Source of the DNA: JASGDN01 sp049840815
GTDB taxonomy: Bacteria > Chloroflexota > Chloroflexia > Thermomicrobiales > UBA6265
Length of the DNA stretch: 64,000 bases
NCBI GenBank assembly: GCA_049840815.1
Contig: JASGJI010000017.1
Span: 397,944 to 461,943, forward strand
Direction of reading: 5' to 3'
In this document: positions 49,816 to 58,838 of the stretch, in pieces
Position numbering within the stretch: the stretch's first letter is position 1
Layout: the number at the start of each line of letters is the position of its first letter
Made by a program: the position numbers and the translations under genes
Notes under the pieces: model-generated
Told to the model about the DNA's origin: nothing
The model's input: the letters and a program-made list of their open reading frames with translations, nothing else
The model's database searches: none

Positions 49816-50958
49816 TCAGGAGGCGGGGGCGGTCTCGGGCTGGCCGATGAGGAGGTCACGCAATGCCAGGGCGATCGCATCGGCTGGCTGCACGCCCGTG
49901 ACACCGGAATCGACATTCACGATCACGGCGACGTTCACGTTCAGGGCCATGATGCGACCGGCGAAGCTCTGGAACCCCGGAATGCCGCCATTGTGGCCGA
50001 CGATGCCGCCAAAGTCCGCGACGCCCATGCCATACGCCATGCCGCTCGGCTCGCCATCGGGCTTGAGGATGGGGAGCAGGTCGAGCTGGGCGCGGGATGT
50101 CGCTGGCTCGATTGCCTTGCCGTCGATCAGGACATCGACCCAGCGATCGAGATCGCTGATGGTCGAGATCACCGCGCCGGCAGCCCCGGCGGCGGAGGCG
50201 TCGATCACCGTGGCCAGGATCATTCGGGTCGGCCCATCCTGCGAGGAATGCTCGGTGACGGCACCTTCGAGCGGCATGCGGGCGTAGCCATCCGCGAACG
50301 GCTCTGGCAGGTCGGGACCGCTTGGCCAGGACGTTTCCGAGAGGCCACAGGGATCGGTCAGGCGTTCCCGGAAGACCTGCGGCACGGAGGTGCCGGTGAT
50401 CCGTTCGACGATCTCCCCGAGAATGATGTAGTTCGTGTTGCTGTACTCGAACTGGGTGCCGGGATCGAAGTTCGCCGGTTTCGCGGCTGCGATGGCGATC
50501 AGTTCCTCCGCCGTCCAGCCCCGGGTCGGGTTGTCGATGATCGTGTCGAAGACACCTTCCTGCTGGGTGAAGTTGAAGACCCCGCTGCGCATCGTCAGGA
50601 GGTTGCGCAGGGTGATGGTTTCCGCGTTCGGCAGCGTCGCGGCGGAGGGCAGCAGGGAGATGAGGGTGTCGTCCAAGCCGATCGCGCCCGCATCGACGAG
50701 CTGGAGGACGAGGGTCGCGACCATCGGCTTCGTGATGCTGCCGATGCGGCCGTGCATGTCTGCCTGCATCGGGGCGCCGGTCTCCGTGTTGGCCACGCCG
50801 AACGCCCCGGTCCAGGGCTGGAGTCCTGGGGTGGAGAGGCGGACGATCGCGCCAGGCACCTCATTCTGCGTGAGGATGTCGGTGATTGCGGCAGCGAGGG
50901 TTTCTTCGCTCGGCCAGGCCGTGATGACGGGCGTGGACGGAGACGTTGGTTCGGTCAT
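49816..50958 (-). CDS. Serine beta-lactamase-like hydrolase, second tandem copy
   Basis: A 380-residue paralogue of the neighbours. Motifs are SITKPMVATLVLQLVDAGAI, YSNTNYIILGEIVERITGTS, and VGHNGGIPGFQ. The ATG 50956-50958 was taken over a TTG upstream. There is no signal peptide. The copies share about half of their visible residues around the SxxK and YxN motifs, so recent duplication or gene conversion is likely. Confidence 0.92.
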   Translation of the reverse strand: MTEPTSPSTPVITAWPSEETLAAAITDILTQNEVPGAIVRLSTPGLQPWTGAFGVANTETGAPMQADMHGRIGSITKPMVATLVLQLVDAGAIGLDDTLISLLPSAATLPNAETITLRNLLTMRSGVFNFTQQEGVFDTIIDNPTRGWTAEELIAIAAAKPANFDPGTQFEYSNTNYIILGEIVERITGTSVPQVFRERLTDPCGLSETSWPSGPDLPEPFADGYARMPLEGAVTEHSSQDGPTRMILATVIDASAAGAAGAVISTISDLDRWVDVLIDGKAIEPATSRAQLDLLPILKPDGEPSGMAYGMGVADFGGIVGHNGGIPGFQSFAGRIMALNVNVAVIVNVDSGVTGVQPADAIALALRDLLIGQPETAPAS

Positions 50959-51085
50959 GGCGAGCTCGTTTCGTGGCAAGGCGAGGGCGGCTCATCGCAG
51001 TGATCCGCCGGACAGCAGGTCCCGGCGCATTCTCCCATGGCTGTCCGTCTGGAGAAAGTGGCGATGACGTTGGCAGGCGTACGCG

Positions 51086-51116
51086 CAGACCGGACGGGAA
51101 GAGCCCGTCCGGTCTG
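51086..51116. terminator. Terminator after the third serine hydrolase
   Basis: CAGACCGGACGGG (51086-51098) and its complement (51104-51116) form a perfect 13-bp stem with a 5-base loop. Confidence 0.72.
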
Positions 51117-51146
51117 TGAGCGTGTATCTGGAATGCCGACGGTCAC

Positions 51147-52601
51147 TCAGCTGGCGGGCGTGCCCTCGATCGGCGTCGCTTGGCTGGAACCCCACGAGAC
51201 GTTCGGATCGATGTCGAGCGTGATGCCTTCGTCCTTGGCGTGGATGCGGAAGATAGGGCAGGTCTCGCTCTCGGTGAAGCAGACGCGCACTTCAAGCGTG
51301 TCCGGATCGGTCCAGGCAGCGCTGGCGGCGACCGGTTCCTCACCCTGGCCTCGTCCCGCCGAGCGTCCGGCGATCCACGCGCCGTAGCCTGCCGAGACGG
51401 AGAGCGTGTCCCGCTCGGAGACGAGGGTCAGCGCGACGGAATCCGTGCCCGCTTCCATCGAGACCGTCTTCGCGCCGAGCGTGTTCTCGGCCAGCGCGAA
51501 GGTCTTCCCGGTCAGGGATGCGGCGTGTGGCGAGGTCGAAGCGCCGACCGGCACGGGGAGCGCGAGGCTGGCCAGCTTGGCGGTCAGGGCCTCCTGTGCC
51601 GTGGGATCGTCCGGCAGCGCATCCGTGTGGATGGCGGGCAGGAGGTGCTCCCAGACGAGATCGAGGATCTCCTGCATGTCGCGCAGGCCGCTGGTGATGG
51701 CGATCGCGACATCCTGTTCCGGCAACACCAGCCCGTACTGGCCGAATGCGCCATCGCCGCGATAGGCACCGTGGCGGCAGCGCCAGAACTGGTAGCCGTA
51801 GCCGACGGTCCAATCCGGATTGGTCTGCGTGTTGCTGTTGTCGGAAGTGGCGGCGGTGGCCTCGGCGACCCACTCCGGGGTGAGGATCTGCTGGCCATTC
51901 CACTCGCCCTGCTGGAGGTACATCTGCGCGAAGCAGGCGATGGCTTCGGTCGTGATGTGGAGGCCGGAGCCGCCGATGCTGCGGCCCTTCGGATCGGCAT
52001 CCCACGTCGGGTGCTCGATGCCCAGCGGCGCGAAGAGGCGTGGGCGGAGATAGTCGATGAGGATCTCGCCGGTGAGCTGGGTGATGATCGCGCTGAGCAT
52101 GTAGGTGGCGGCGGTGTTGTAGACGAACCAGGTGCCGGGTTCGTGCTCCACCGGCAGGGCGAGGAACGCCTGGGGCCAGTTCGGGTTCTCCCCGCCCCAC
52201 ACGGCGCCGGTGGTGTCCTCGTGATGACCAGTGTTCATCGAGAGGAGGTGCTTGACCGTCATCGCCTTCAGGTTGTCGCTGGGGTTCTCGGGCGCGTCAT
52301 CCGGAAAGAACTTCAGGACAGGATCATCGACGCTGAGGAGTCCTTCGGCCACTGCGATGCCGATGGCAGACGACGTGAAGCTCTTGCTGAGCGAGAAGAG
52401 CATGTGGGGGAGTTCGGGCTTGTAGGGTTCCCACCAGCCTTCGGCGATGACGGTGCCGTGCCGGAGGATCATGATGCTCTGGAGGGCGTCGAGCGGGTGG
52501 GTGTTCTTCCGTCCGGTTTCGACGGCCTCGATGAAGGCGAGAATGCCGGCGGAGGAGACTCCCTGGGCTTCCGGGGTGCTGTGTGGGAACTGGAATGACA
52601 T
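51147..52601 (-). CDS. Serine beta-lactamase-like hydrolase with C-terminal extension
   Basis: A 484-residue paralogue. It has SxxK in FSLSKSFTSSAIGIAVAEGL, YxN-like WFVYNTAATYMLSAIITQL and a lipocalin-like C-terminal domain (about 360-484) with CRHGAYRGDG before it. The longer C-terminal domain is typical of the beta-lactamase-related DUF3471-type proteins. It ends in GTPAS. Its terminator is at 51086-51116. It is the largest member of the tandem set. Confidence 0.92.
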   Translation of the reverse strand: MSFQFPHSTPEAQGVSSAGILAFIEAVETGRKNTHPLDALQSIMILRHGTVIAEGWWEPYKPELPHMLFSLSKSFTSSAIGIAVAEGLLSVDDPVLKFFPDDAPENPSDNLKAMTVKHLLSMNTGHHEDTTGAVWGGENPNWPQAFLALPVEHEPGTWFVYNTAATYMLSAIITQLTGEILIDYLRPRLFAPLGIEHPTWDADPKGRSIGGSGLHITTEAIACFAQMYLQQGEWNGQQILTPEWVAEATAATSDNSNTQTNPDWTVGYGYQFWRCRHGAYRGDGAFGQYGLVLPEQDVAIAITSGLRDMQEILDLVWEHLLPAIHTDALPDDPTAQEALTAKLASLALPVPVGASTSPHAASLTGKTFALAENTLGAKTVSMEAGTDSVALTLVSERDTLSVSAGYGAWIAGRSAGRGQGEEPVAASAAWTDPDTLEVRVCFTESETCPIFRIHAKDEGITLDIDPNVSWGSSQATPIEGTPAS

Positions 52602-52719
52602 GCTTCGCCTCCCTGCGGGGTGTGTGCGTGATCTGACATTGGCGGCGTCAGGGTAGCACGGGCAGGGGCGGTGTGGATGTGCGGGGGCAGGGTGGGATTG
52701 CGAGGGTCCGTGCGCGTCG

Positions 52720-53133
52720 TCAGGGCTCGACGCGGGCGACGCCGGGGATGCGGCCCATCTTGCGGTCGAACGTATAGATCTGGGTCAGACCGATGTGCCG
52801 GGCGTAGAGCAGGTGGTAGCAGTCCGCGAAGGAAAGCGGTGTTTCCCTCACCCAGAGGTCAAGCGTCTCGAGGAGCAGGTCTTTGTCCCGACAGAGGATT
52901 CCAGGAAGTGAGACCAGTTCCCGGACTGTCTCCGCGATCATGCCGCGTGGAACGTGATGTTTGCGCTGAAGCGTGAAGACCGTCTCGAAGATGACGGTCT
53001 CGGATGTCCACGCCTGGAATTCACCTGCACGAATGCGTCCGAAGAACTCGGAAGACGCGGGACTATGCGCCGAGTGATCGCCGAGAAGGTGATACACGAA
53101 GACGTTCGTGTCAACAAACGACCTACTTTCCAT
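52720..53133 (-). CDS. PIN-domain toxin (VapC-like)
   Basis: A 137-residue RNase. The acidic PIN residues are D in SFVDTNVFVYHLL, E in TSETVIFETVFTL, and D in PLSFADCYHLLYAR and IYTFDRKMGRI. The four carboxylates bind Mg. VapC toxins cut tRNA or rRNA. The upstream antitoxin gene overlaps its start by 11 bases, as in a vapBC operon. Confidence 0.88.
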   Translation of the reverse strand: MESRSFVDTNVFVYHLLGDHSAHSPASSEFFGRIRAGEFQAWTSETVIFETVFTLQRKHHVPRGMIAETVRELVSLPGILCRDKDLLLETLDLWVRETPLSFADCYHLLYARHIGLTQIYTFDRKMGRIPGVARVEP

Positions 53134-53482
53134 CTTCGTAGTCCATCATCGACTGCCACACCTCATTTGCGACGCCTTGTTCGAACTGATCCTTCCAGCT
53201 GTCGATCTGTTCCTGAGTTGAGAGGGTGAATGCGGTGCCTTGTGGGTGATCCTTTACCCACTGCCTGAGGGTAGCGAGTGCGGGACTCACCGGATACGGT
53301 GTCCGAGCCTGCTCGTTCGCGCGGAGCACGATTTCCCCGGACTCCTTCAGATCGACGATGACCATGCCGTTGGACGTGCCGATGCCGCTCTCTTCGAGCA
53401 TGTCCTCGGGGAGCGTGATCTGGCCGTCGTGGATTTCGATTCGTCGTGGTGTCGCGACCATGGTGTGCCTGTCCTTTCGCAT
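53123..53482 (-). CDS. AbrB/VapB-like antitoxin
   Basis: A 119-residue protein starting at ATG 53480-53482 (AGGAGAGG upstream). The N-terminal swapped-hairpin DNA-binding part reads RIEIHDGQITLPEDMLEESG with a MVIVDLKESGEIVL continuation, typical of AbrB-fold antitoxins. The C-terminal half is acidic and should bind the PIN toxin. It overlaps that gene by 11 bases, giving coupled translation. Confidence 0.82.
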   Translation of the reverse strand: MRKDRHTMVATPRRIEIHDGQITLPEDMLEESGIGTSNGMVIVDLKESGEIVLRANEQARTPYPVSPALATLRQWVKDHPQGTAFTLSTQEQIDSWKDQFEQGVANEVWQSMMDYEDGK

Positions 53483-53504
53483 GGACCTCTCCTGCATTCC
53501 ATTG

Positions 53505-53717
53505 TAGCGACCGGCGATCCCCCTGCGAAGACAGCGACGGGCGGGGTGGCACGATGCCATCCACTCCGGGGCGGCACACAGGGGTGCCGCCGTACGAACG
53601 ACGGGCTGGAAGGACATCGTTCGTTGGAGCGGCGCGACCAACGAATCACTGTCGCGCCGAGTGAGCCGGCAATCGCCTCCGCCCGGCGTAAACGCTGAGC
53701 ATGCGAGTGCCCTGAGA
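53505..53717. repeat. Dispersed palindromic repeat, copy 2
   Basis: This about 213-base stretch contains, in inverse orientation to 289-429, the end word GGGCA-CGCATGCTC (53697-53716) and the module GGCACCCCTGTGTGCCGCC-CGGAG-GGATGGCA. It also holds the subunit gcgaccggcgatccccctgc at 53510, found again at 55491. It lies between the antitoxin and S41-like genes. Confidence 0.7.
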
Positions 53718-53765
53718 TCGCTGCTGCTAGAATCGGAGGGGAACATCACATCATAGGGAGGGCTC

Positions 53766-55490
53766 ATGAACCGGCGAATCCCCGATAGTCGTCTCAGCCT
53801 ATCTGTTGGCCGCATCTCCTTGCAGGCCGTCATGGGAGCGCTTGCTGCCATGCTGGTGCTGGCATCGCTCCGGCCGGACGGGTTGCTTGCATCAGCCGCC
53901 GAGCCCGAACGCCTGTATGTCGGGAATCAGGCGAGCCTGTCCGCGTCGATTCCTGCTCGCTGGGGTGTCGATGGGACGAGTTCATTCGACTACGTTGGTG
54001 AGGGCGGGTTCATCCTGAGTGGCATCGTGCCGCAGCAGACGCTGATTGATGCCTGCACGTCCGTGGCGGAGGGGTTTCATGCGGAGCGTTCTCCGCTGCC
54101 TGCCACGTGGGAGGGGCAGGACGCCTGCACAGTTGATGTCGACACGTCCGCCGGCGAAGGGCGAGTGCTCGTGGTGCCGCTTCCGGAGACGATCACGTGG
54201 GTCGGCACTGATGTCCGGTTTGCCTTCGTCATGGTCGACCGCGCGCATTTCGACCGGGTCGTTTCAACGCTCAGCTTCGGCCGGTCGCGAGTGAGCCCGG
54301 AGGCATTCGTCGCCAGCGTGATCGACCTGGTCGAGGCTCGGGCGTGGTGGTCCGACGGGGTCGACTGGAAGACCCAGCGCCCGTTCCTCCTCCAGCAGGC
54401 AGCGTCTCTGCCAGACCTCGAATCCAGCGGCCCGCTCCTGCAGCAGCTCATCGGTGGCTTGCGGATCGTGGGCGACAATCACTCCTTTCTGCTATCGCCG
54501 GTACAGGTCGCGTCGTTTGGGCAGGTGGATGGTTTTGGCATGGAGCTGGCGGGCGAATGGGTGGTGGCTGTTTATCCTGACAGCCCCGCTGCCAGGGCCG
54601 GAATCCGCGAACGGGACCGGATCGTTGCCGTTGACGGGAAGCTGTCGCCCAACACCTATGGCGTTGATCCGGCGATGATCTGGGGGCCATCGGTGACGCT
54701 GACGATCGTACGGGAGGGCGAGGAAGCTGAACGGTCCGTGCCGCTGGTGGCATCCACCTATACCGCCTATCGACCGCCGGAAGCGGCGATCAACGGGCCG
54801 TTGGGCTACATCGCGTTGCCAGGGTTCAGCATCATGGAGCGAGCCAAAGATTACGCCAGGACCGGCAACGATCAGATCGCCATCATCGACCGGGCGGGGG
54901 TGTGTGGCTGGATCGTGGATCTGCGGCTGGATCACGGCGGCAGCTACTCCCCGATGGTCTCCGCCGTCGGATCGATCCTGGGAAACGGGACGTTCGTCGG
55001 CTGGCTCGCTCCGGACGGCATGAAGATATGGGTCTCGTACGAAGACGGTGTCATTCGAAGCGAAGGAGACGAGATCGCCAACTATTTGTCCCCCGGCGAG
55101 CGATACCAACTCGCGACCCCGATGCCCCCGGTCGCGGTTCTCCTCGGGCCGGGAACGACCAGTTCCGGCGAGGTGACGGCGCTGGCCTTCATCGGGCGGC
55201 CGGACACGAAGAGCTTCGGTACGAAGACGGGTGGCTTCACGACGGCCAACGCGACCACCCGGCTTTTCGATGGGTCGGCGCTTAGGCTTGCCGTCGCCGC
55301 GATGATGGATCGGTCCGGACAGACATTCCTCACCGGCATCGTCCCGGATGAGGTGGTCGTCGGCAGTGCGGACACATTCGGCACGGAGGATGATCCGGTG
55401 ATTCAGGCCGCCAGCCAGTGGCTCCTGTCGCAGGAGGCCTGTGCCGGGGCGACCGGGACGCCGGAGGCCTCGCCAGCCGCGCGTCCGTAG
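53766..55490 (+). CDS. Secreted S41-type protease with PDZ domain
   Basis: A 574-residue exported protein; GGGAGG precedes the ATG. A signal peptide (AVMGALAAMLVLASLRPDGL) opens it. The PDZ domain is around VAVYPDSPAARAGIRERDRI, GPLGYIALPG begins the protease core, the WIVDLRLDHGGSYSPM region fits the S41 oxyanion part, and the likely nucleophile Ser is in GPGTTSSGEVTALAF. Tail-specific proteases of this group cut periplasmic proteins. It ends in TPEASPAARP. Both flanks carry the dispersed repeat. Confidence 0.87.
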   Translation: MNRRIPDSRLSLSVGRISLQAVMGALAAMLVLASLRPDGLLASAAEPERLYVGNQASLSASIPARWGVDGTSSFDYVGEGGFILSGIVPQQTLIDACTSVAEGFHAERSPLPATWEGQDACTVDVDTSAGEGRVLVVPLPETITWVGTDVRFAFVMVDRAHFDRVVSTLSFGRSRVSPEAFVASVIDLVEARAWWSDGVDWKTQRPFLLQQAASLPDLESSGPLLQQLIGGLRIVGDNHSFLLSPVQVASFGQVDGFGMELAGEWVVAVYPDSPAARAGIRERDRIVAVDGKLSPNTYGVDPAMIWGPSVTLTIVREGEEAERSVPLVASTYTAYRPPEAAINGPLGYIALPGFSIMERAKDYARTGNDQIAIIDRAGVCGWIVDLRLDHGGSYSPMVSAVGSILGNGTFVGWLAPDGMKIWVSYEDGVIRSEGDEIANYLSPGERYQLATPMPPVAVLLGPGTTSSGEVTALAFIGRPDTKSFGTKTGGFTTANATTRLFDGSALRLAVAAMMDRSGQTFLTGIVPDEVVVGSADTFGTEDDPVIQAASQWLLSQEACAGATGTPEASPAARP

Positions 55491-55555
55491 CGACCGGCGA
55501 TCCCCCTGCGAAGACGACGACGGACGGGGTGGCATCATGCCACCCCGTCCGTCGT
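55491..55555. repeat. Dispersed repeat copy 3 with strong hairpin (also terminator)
   Basis: The first 55 bases repeat the subunit at 53510-53560 with few changes. It contains an 18-bp perfect stem (55517-55534 with 55538-55555) with a 3-base loop, between the convergent S41-like and metE genes. The hairpin should stop transcription from both sides. Confidence 0.75.
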
Positions 55556-55587
55556 GTTCAGCGAACTGTCTGTTCTGAACGGCCAGG

Positions 55588-57948
55588 TCAGGCCGTCGGG
55601 ACCGGCTCGCCGAGAGTGGCGCGAACCTGCTTCGCGGCGTCCACCATGTTCCGCAGCGCGGCCTCCGTCTCCGGCGCCTTGCGCGTCTTCAGGCCGCAGT
55701 CGGGGTTGATCCACACCCGTTCGCGGTCGAGCACGGAGAGCGTCGCCTCCAGGTTTCGCGCGATCTCGTCCACCGGCGGGACGCGCGGGCTGTGGATGTC
55801 GTAGACACCCGGCCCCACGCCCTTGTCGTAGCCCTGCTCGCGGAAGGATTGCAGCAAATCCAGTCCGGAGCGCGCGTTCTCGATCGAGATCACGTCCGCA
55901 TCGAGGTCGCTGATCGCCTGGAAGATGTCGCCGAACTCGGAGTAGCACATGTGCGTGTGCACCTGCGTCTCCGGCGCGGCCCCGGCGGCGGTGATCCGGA
56001 AGCTTGCCACCGCCCAATCCAGGTAGTGCTGCCAATCCGCGCGGTGCAGCGGCAACCCTTCGCGCAAGGCCGCCTCGTCGATCTGGATGATCGCGATGCC
56101 GGCCTGCTCCAGGTCGCTCACCTCATCGCGGATCGCCAGCGCAATCTGCTTGCAGGTCACCTCGCGCGGCTGGTCGTCCCGCACGAAGGACCAGTTCAGG
56201 ATCGTCACCGGGCCGGTGAGCATGCCCTTCACCGGCTTGTCGCTCAACGACTGCGCGAAGGTTGCCCAGCGCACGGTCATCGGCTTCGGGCGGGAGACAT
56301 CGCCGAAGATCACCGGCGGCCGCACGTAGCGGGACCCGTAGCTCTGCACCCACCCCTGCTGGGTGAAGGCGAAGCCGTCCAGCTGCTCGCCGAAGTACTG
56401 CACCATGTCGTTGCGTTCCGGCTCGCCGTGCACCAGCACGTCGATGCCAAGCTCCTCCTGATGGGCGATCACGTCCTTGATCTGCCCTTCGAGGAAGGTC
56501 TCGTACTCGGCCTGCGTGATCTCGCCCTTGTCAGCCTTGCGGCGGACGACGCGAAGCTCCGGCGTCTGCGGGAAGGAACCGATGGTCGTGGTCGGCAGGA
56601 GTGGCAGATGCAGCTTCTCCTGCTGGATCGCGGCTCGCTGGGCGTACGGCAGGGCACGGTCGACCGCATCCGCTGGAAGCGTGGCGAGGCGATCCTGCAC
56701 GGCCGGGTTGCGTCGCTTCGGTGACTGCGAGGCGGCTTCCAGCAGCGCGGTGCGCGCGTCCAGCTCGGCGGCGATCGCATCGCGGCCCTCGCGCAGCCCC
56801 TTCGCCAGCAGGACGACCTCGGCGAGCTTCTGCTCGGCGAAGGCCAGCCACGAGCGGACCTCCGGGTCGATTCCGGTCTCGCGCGTCACGTCGTAGGGGA
56901 CGTGCTGCAACGAGCAGGAGGTGGAGACGTGGATGTTGCCGGCGCCGATCCGATCCGCGAGCGCGGTGAGGGTGGCGAACGACGCCGCGAGGTCATTGAT
57001 CCAGATGTTGCGGCCATCGACGACGCCCGCGACGAGGACCTTGTCCTTCGGGAAGCCGTGCTCGGCGATGAGGTCGAGGTTCTTCCTGCCCCGGACCAGG
57101 TCGAGGCCGATGCCATCGACCGGCAGGTTGACGAGGGTCTTGTAGGTGCCGGCCGTGCCGACGTGATCGAAGTAGGTCTGGACGATGACCTTGGCGTTGC
57201 CCTTGACGGTGGCGATGGCGGCGTAGGCCTTCTCCAGCGCGGCGAGGGTGCCATCCGGGAAGTCGGTGACGAGGATCGGCTCGTCGATTTGGATCCATTC
57301 CGCGCCGTTGTCGGCCAGATCCTTCACCACCTCAAGGTAGGCGGGCAGGAGCTGGTCGAGGAGGCTGAGGGGATTGAAACCCTCCACCGTCGGCTTGGCG
57401 AGGGCGAGGAAGGTGACGGGGCCGACGAGGATGACCTTGGCGCGGAGGCCGCGTTCCTGGGCGGCTTTCAGCATGTAGGTCGGCTTGCCACCGGCGACGC
57501 GGAAGACGGTCTCCGGACCAAGTTCCGGCACGATGTTGTGGTAGTTCGTGTCGAACCACTTGGTCATTTCCATCGCGGGAACGTCATGCTCGCCGGTGCG
57601 GCCACGCGCCATCGCGAAGTAGGTGTCCATGTCCGGCTCGCTGCCGTCCCAACCGTAGCGGGCGGGGATGGCGCCGAAGAGGCCGATGGTGTCGAGGATC
57701 TGATCGTAGAAGGAGAAGTCGTTGACGGGTAGCAGGTCGAGTCCGGCAGAGGACTGGGAATCCCAGCCTGCATCACGGACGGCGTCTGCCGTGTCGATGA
57801 GTTCCTCCGCGGTGATCTTGCCCGACCAGAAGGCTTCCAGTGCCTTCTTGACCTCGCGGTGCTTGCCGATCCGGGGATACCCGGGAACGGAGGCGAGTGG
57901 AGCGGGGCCGGTGATGGGTGGTTGTGCGACTGCGTCCACGTCTACCAT
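55588..57948 (-). CDS. metE: Cobalamin-independent methionine synthase
   Basis: A 786-residue enzyme, ATG 57946-57948 behind GGGAGATC. It transfers methyl from 5-methyl-THF-polyglutamate to homocysteine. The N-terminal barrel starts VPGYPRIGKHREVKKALEAF, and the C-terminal barrel carries the zinc ligands His-x-Cys in VHTHMCYSEF and Cys in WINPDCGLKTR. TTTIGSFPQTPELR marks the second barrel. No S-box, SAM-II or cobalamin riboswitch is seen in front of it, unlike the VOC operon at 9.7 kb. It is convergent with the S41-like gene. Confidence 0.96.
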   Translation of the reverse strand: MVDVDAVAQPPITGPAPLASVPGYPRIGKHREVKKALEAFWSGKITAEELIDTADAVRDAGWDSQSSAGLDLLPVNDFSFYDQILDTIGLFGAIPARYGWDGSEPDMDTYFAMARGRTGEHDVPAMEMTKWFDTNYHNIVPELGPETVFRVAGGKPTYMLKAAQERGLRAKVILVGPVTFLALAKPTVEGFNPLSLLDQLLPAYLEVVKDLADNGAEWIQIDEPILVTDFPDGTLAALEKAYAAIATVKGNAKVIVQTYFDHVGTAGTYKTLVNLPVDGIGLDLVRGRKNLDLIAEHGFPKDKVLVAGVVDGRNIWINDLAASFATLTALADRIGAGNIHVSTSCSLQHVPYDVTRETGIDPEVRSWLAFAEQKLAEVVLLAKGLREGRDAIAAELDARTALLEAASQSPKRRNPAVQDRLATLPADAVDRALPYAQRAAIQQEKLHLPLLPTTTIGSFPQTPELRVVRRKADKGEITQAEYETFLEGQIKDVIAHQEELGIDVLVHGEPERNDMVQYFGEQLDGFAFTQQGWVQSYGSRYVRPPVIFGDVSRPKPMTVRWATFAQSLSDKPVKGMLTGPVTILNWSFVRDDQPREVTCKQIALAIRDEVSDLEQAGIAIIQIDEAALREGLPLHRADWQHYLDWAVASFRITAAGAAPETQVHTHMCYSEFGDIFQAISDLDADVISIENARSGLDLLQSFREQGYDKGVGPGVYDIHSPRVPPVDEIARNLEATLSVLDRERVWINPDCGLKTRKAPETEAALRNMVDAAKQVRATLGEPVPTA

Positions 57949-58283
57949 GCAGATCTCCCTGCTGCTGACCTGGTGCCGGAACTCCGGATCACGGTGACCG
58001 GAGCGTGACGCCTGGTGCGGACGCTCGTCTGGCTCCCGCATCGTGGAGCCTATCACGTCGGCAGGGCGAACCGAGCGACCCGTATGGGCGGGACGTGCGA
58101 TCGCGCTTGTCGCTTTGCTCGTGAGGTCTGCCGTGATACGACCGTCTCGACCCCGAAACCCGCGTTTCGGGAGATTCGAGGGCAGCGGGTATACTCTCCC
58201 CGGAAGCGGATTCGGTCGGATCGGGCCGCGCGGAGGACATTCGTCGCGCCGCTCGGCATGACGCTCTGCGAGCGGGGGAAGCT
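57949..58283. promoter_or_regulatory. metE upstream region, no riboswitch seen
   Basis: The 335-base gap lies between metE (minus) and the gene at 58284 (plus). I looked for S-box, SAM-II, SAM-IV and cobalamin elements and saw none. A weak GATAGGCT -10 lies near 58050 on the minus strand. Another promoter must serve the plus-strand gene. Confidence 0.45.
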
Positions 58284-58727
58284 GTGGCGGACGATCTGCG
58301 TCAGGTGCTCGACTACATCGTGCGTCGCTACGTCGTCGATGACGAGCTGCGCGCCATCGATCGTGATGCCCCCGCAACGGCCCTTGGCATCGAGCAGGAC
58401 AAGCACCAGGCCGCTCGCCGCGAGGAGGAACGTGCTGACAGTCTCGCCGCCGCCTTCGAGATCGGTGTAGTCCGGGCCTGGCAGCGCAACGCCATTGGTG
58501 GAACCGAACTCGCGCTCGACGATCGCAAGCCCGACGAGAACCGCATGGCCGATGCGCTCATCGGCTTCCTGGTCAGCTACGGTCTCGCCAGCTCCCGCTC
58601 CATCGAGACCGGCGATCGCACCTACACCTATTTCGTTACGATCGACTGGCCAAAACTGCGTGATATCGCGATGGCCACCGGGATCGATCTCGATCGCACG
58701 CTCGGGGCCTATGCGCCCTCCCACTGA
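58284..58727 (+). CDS. Conserved-looking protein of unknown function upstream of rnc
   Basis: A 147-residue acidic helical protein, GTG 58284 behind GGGGGAAGCT. I do not recognise the family. It starts with LRQVLDYIVRRYVVDDELRA, has a charged central helix (EQDKHQAARREEERADSLAA), a TELALDDRKPDENRMADALI segment and ends with DRTLGAYAPSH. It is not clearly membrane-bound. It lies 111 bases before rnc on the same strand, perhaps in the same operon. Confidence 0.6.
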   Translation: MADDLRQVLDYIVRRYVVDDELRAIDRDAPATALGIEQDKHQAARREEERADSLAAAFEIGVVRAWQRNAIGGTELALDDRKPDENRMADALIGFLVSYGLASSRSIETGDRTYTYFVTIDWPKLRDIAMATGIDLDRTLGAYAPSH

Positions 58728-58838
58728 CATCGCTGCCGCGACCGTCGCGGATGACACTCCCGCTCATCCCTGCCTGCCGCTCGAACTCCCCGCCGCCAGC
58801 ACGCCGCGTCGCTGGCTCACGGACCGGATGTCCTCCCT

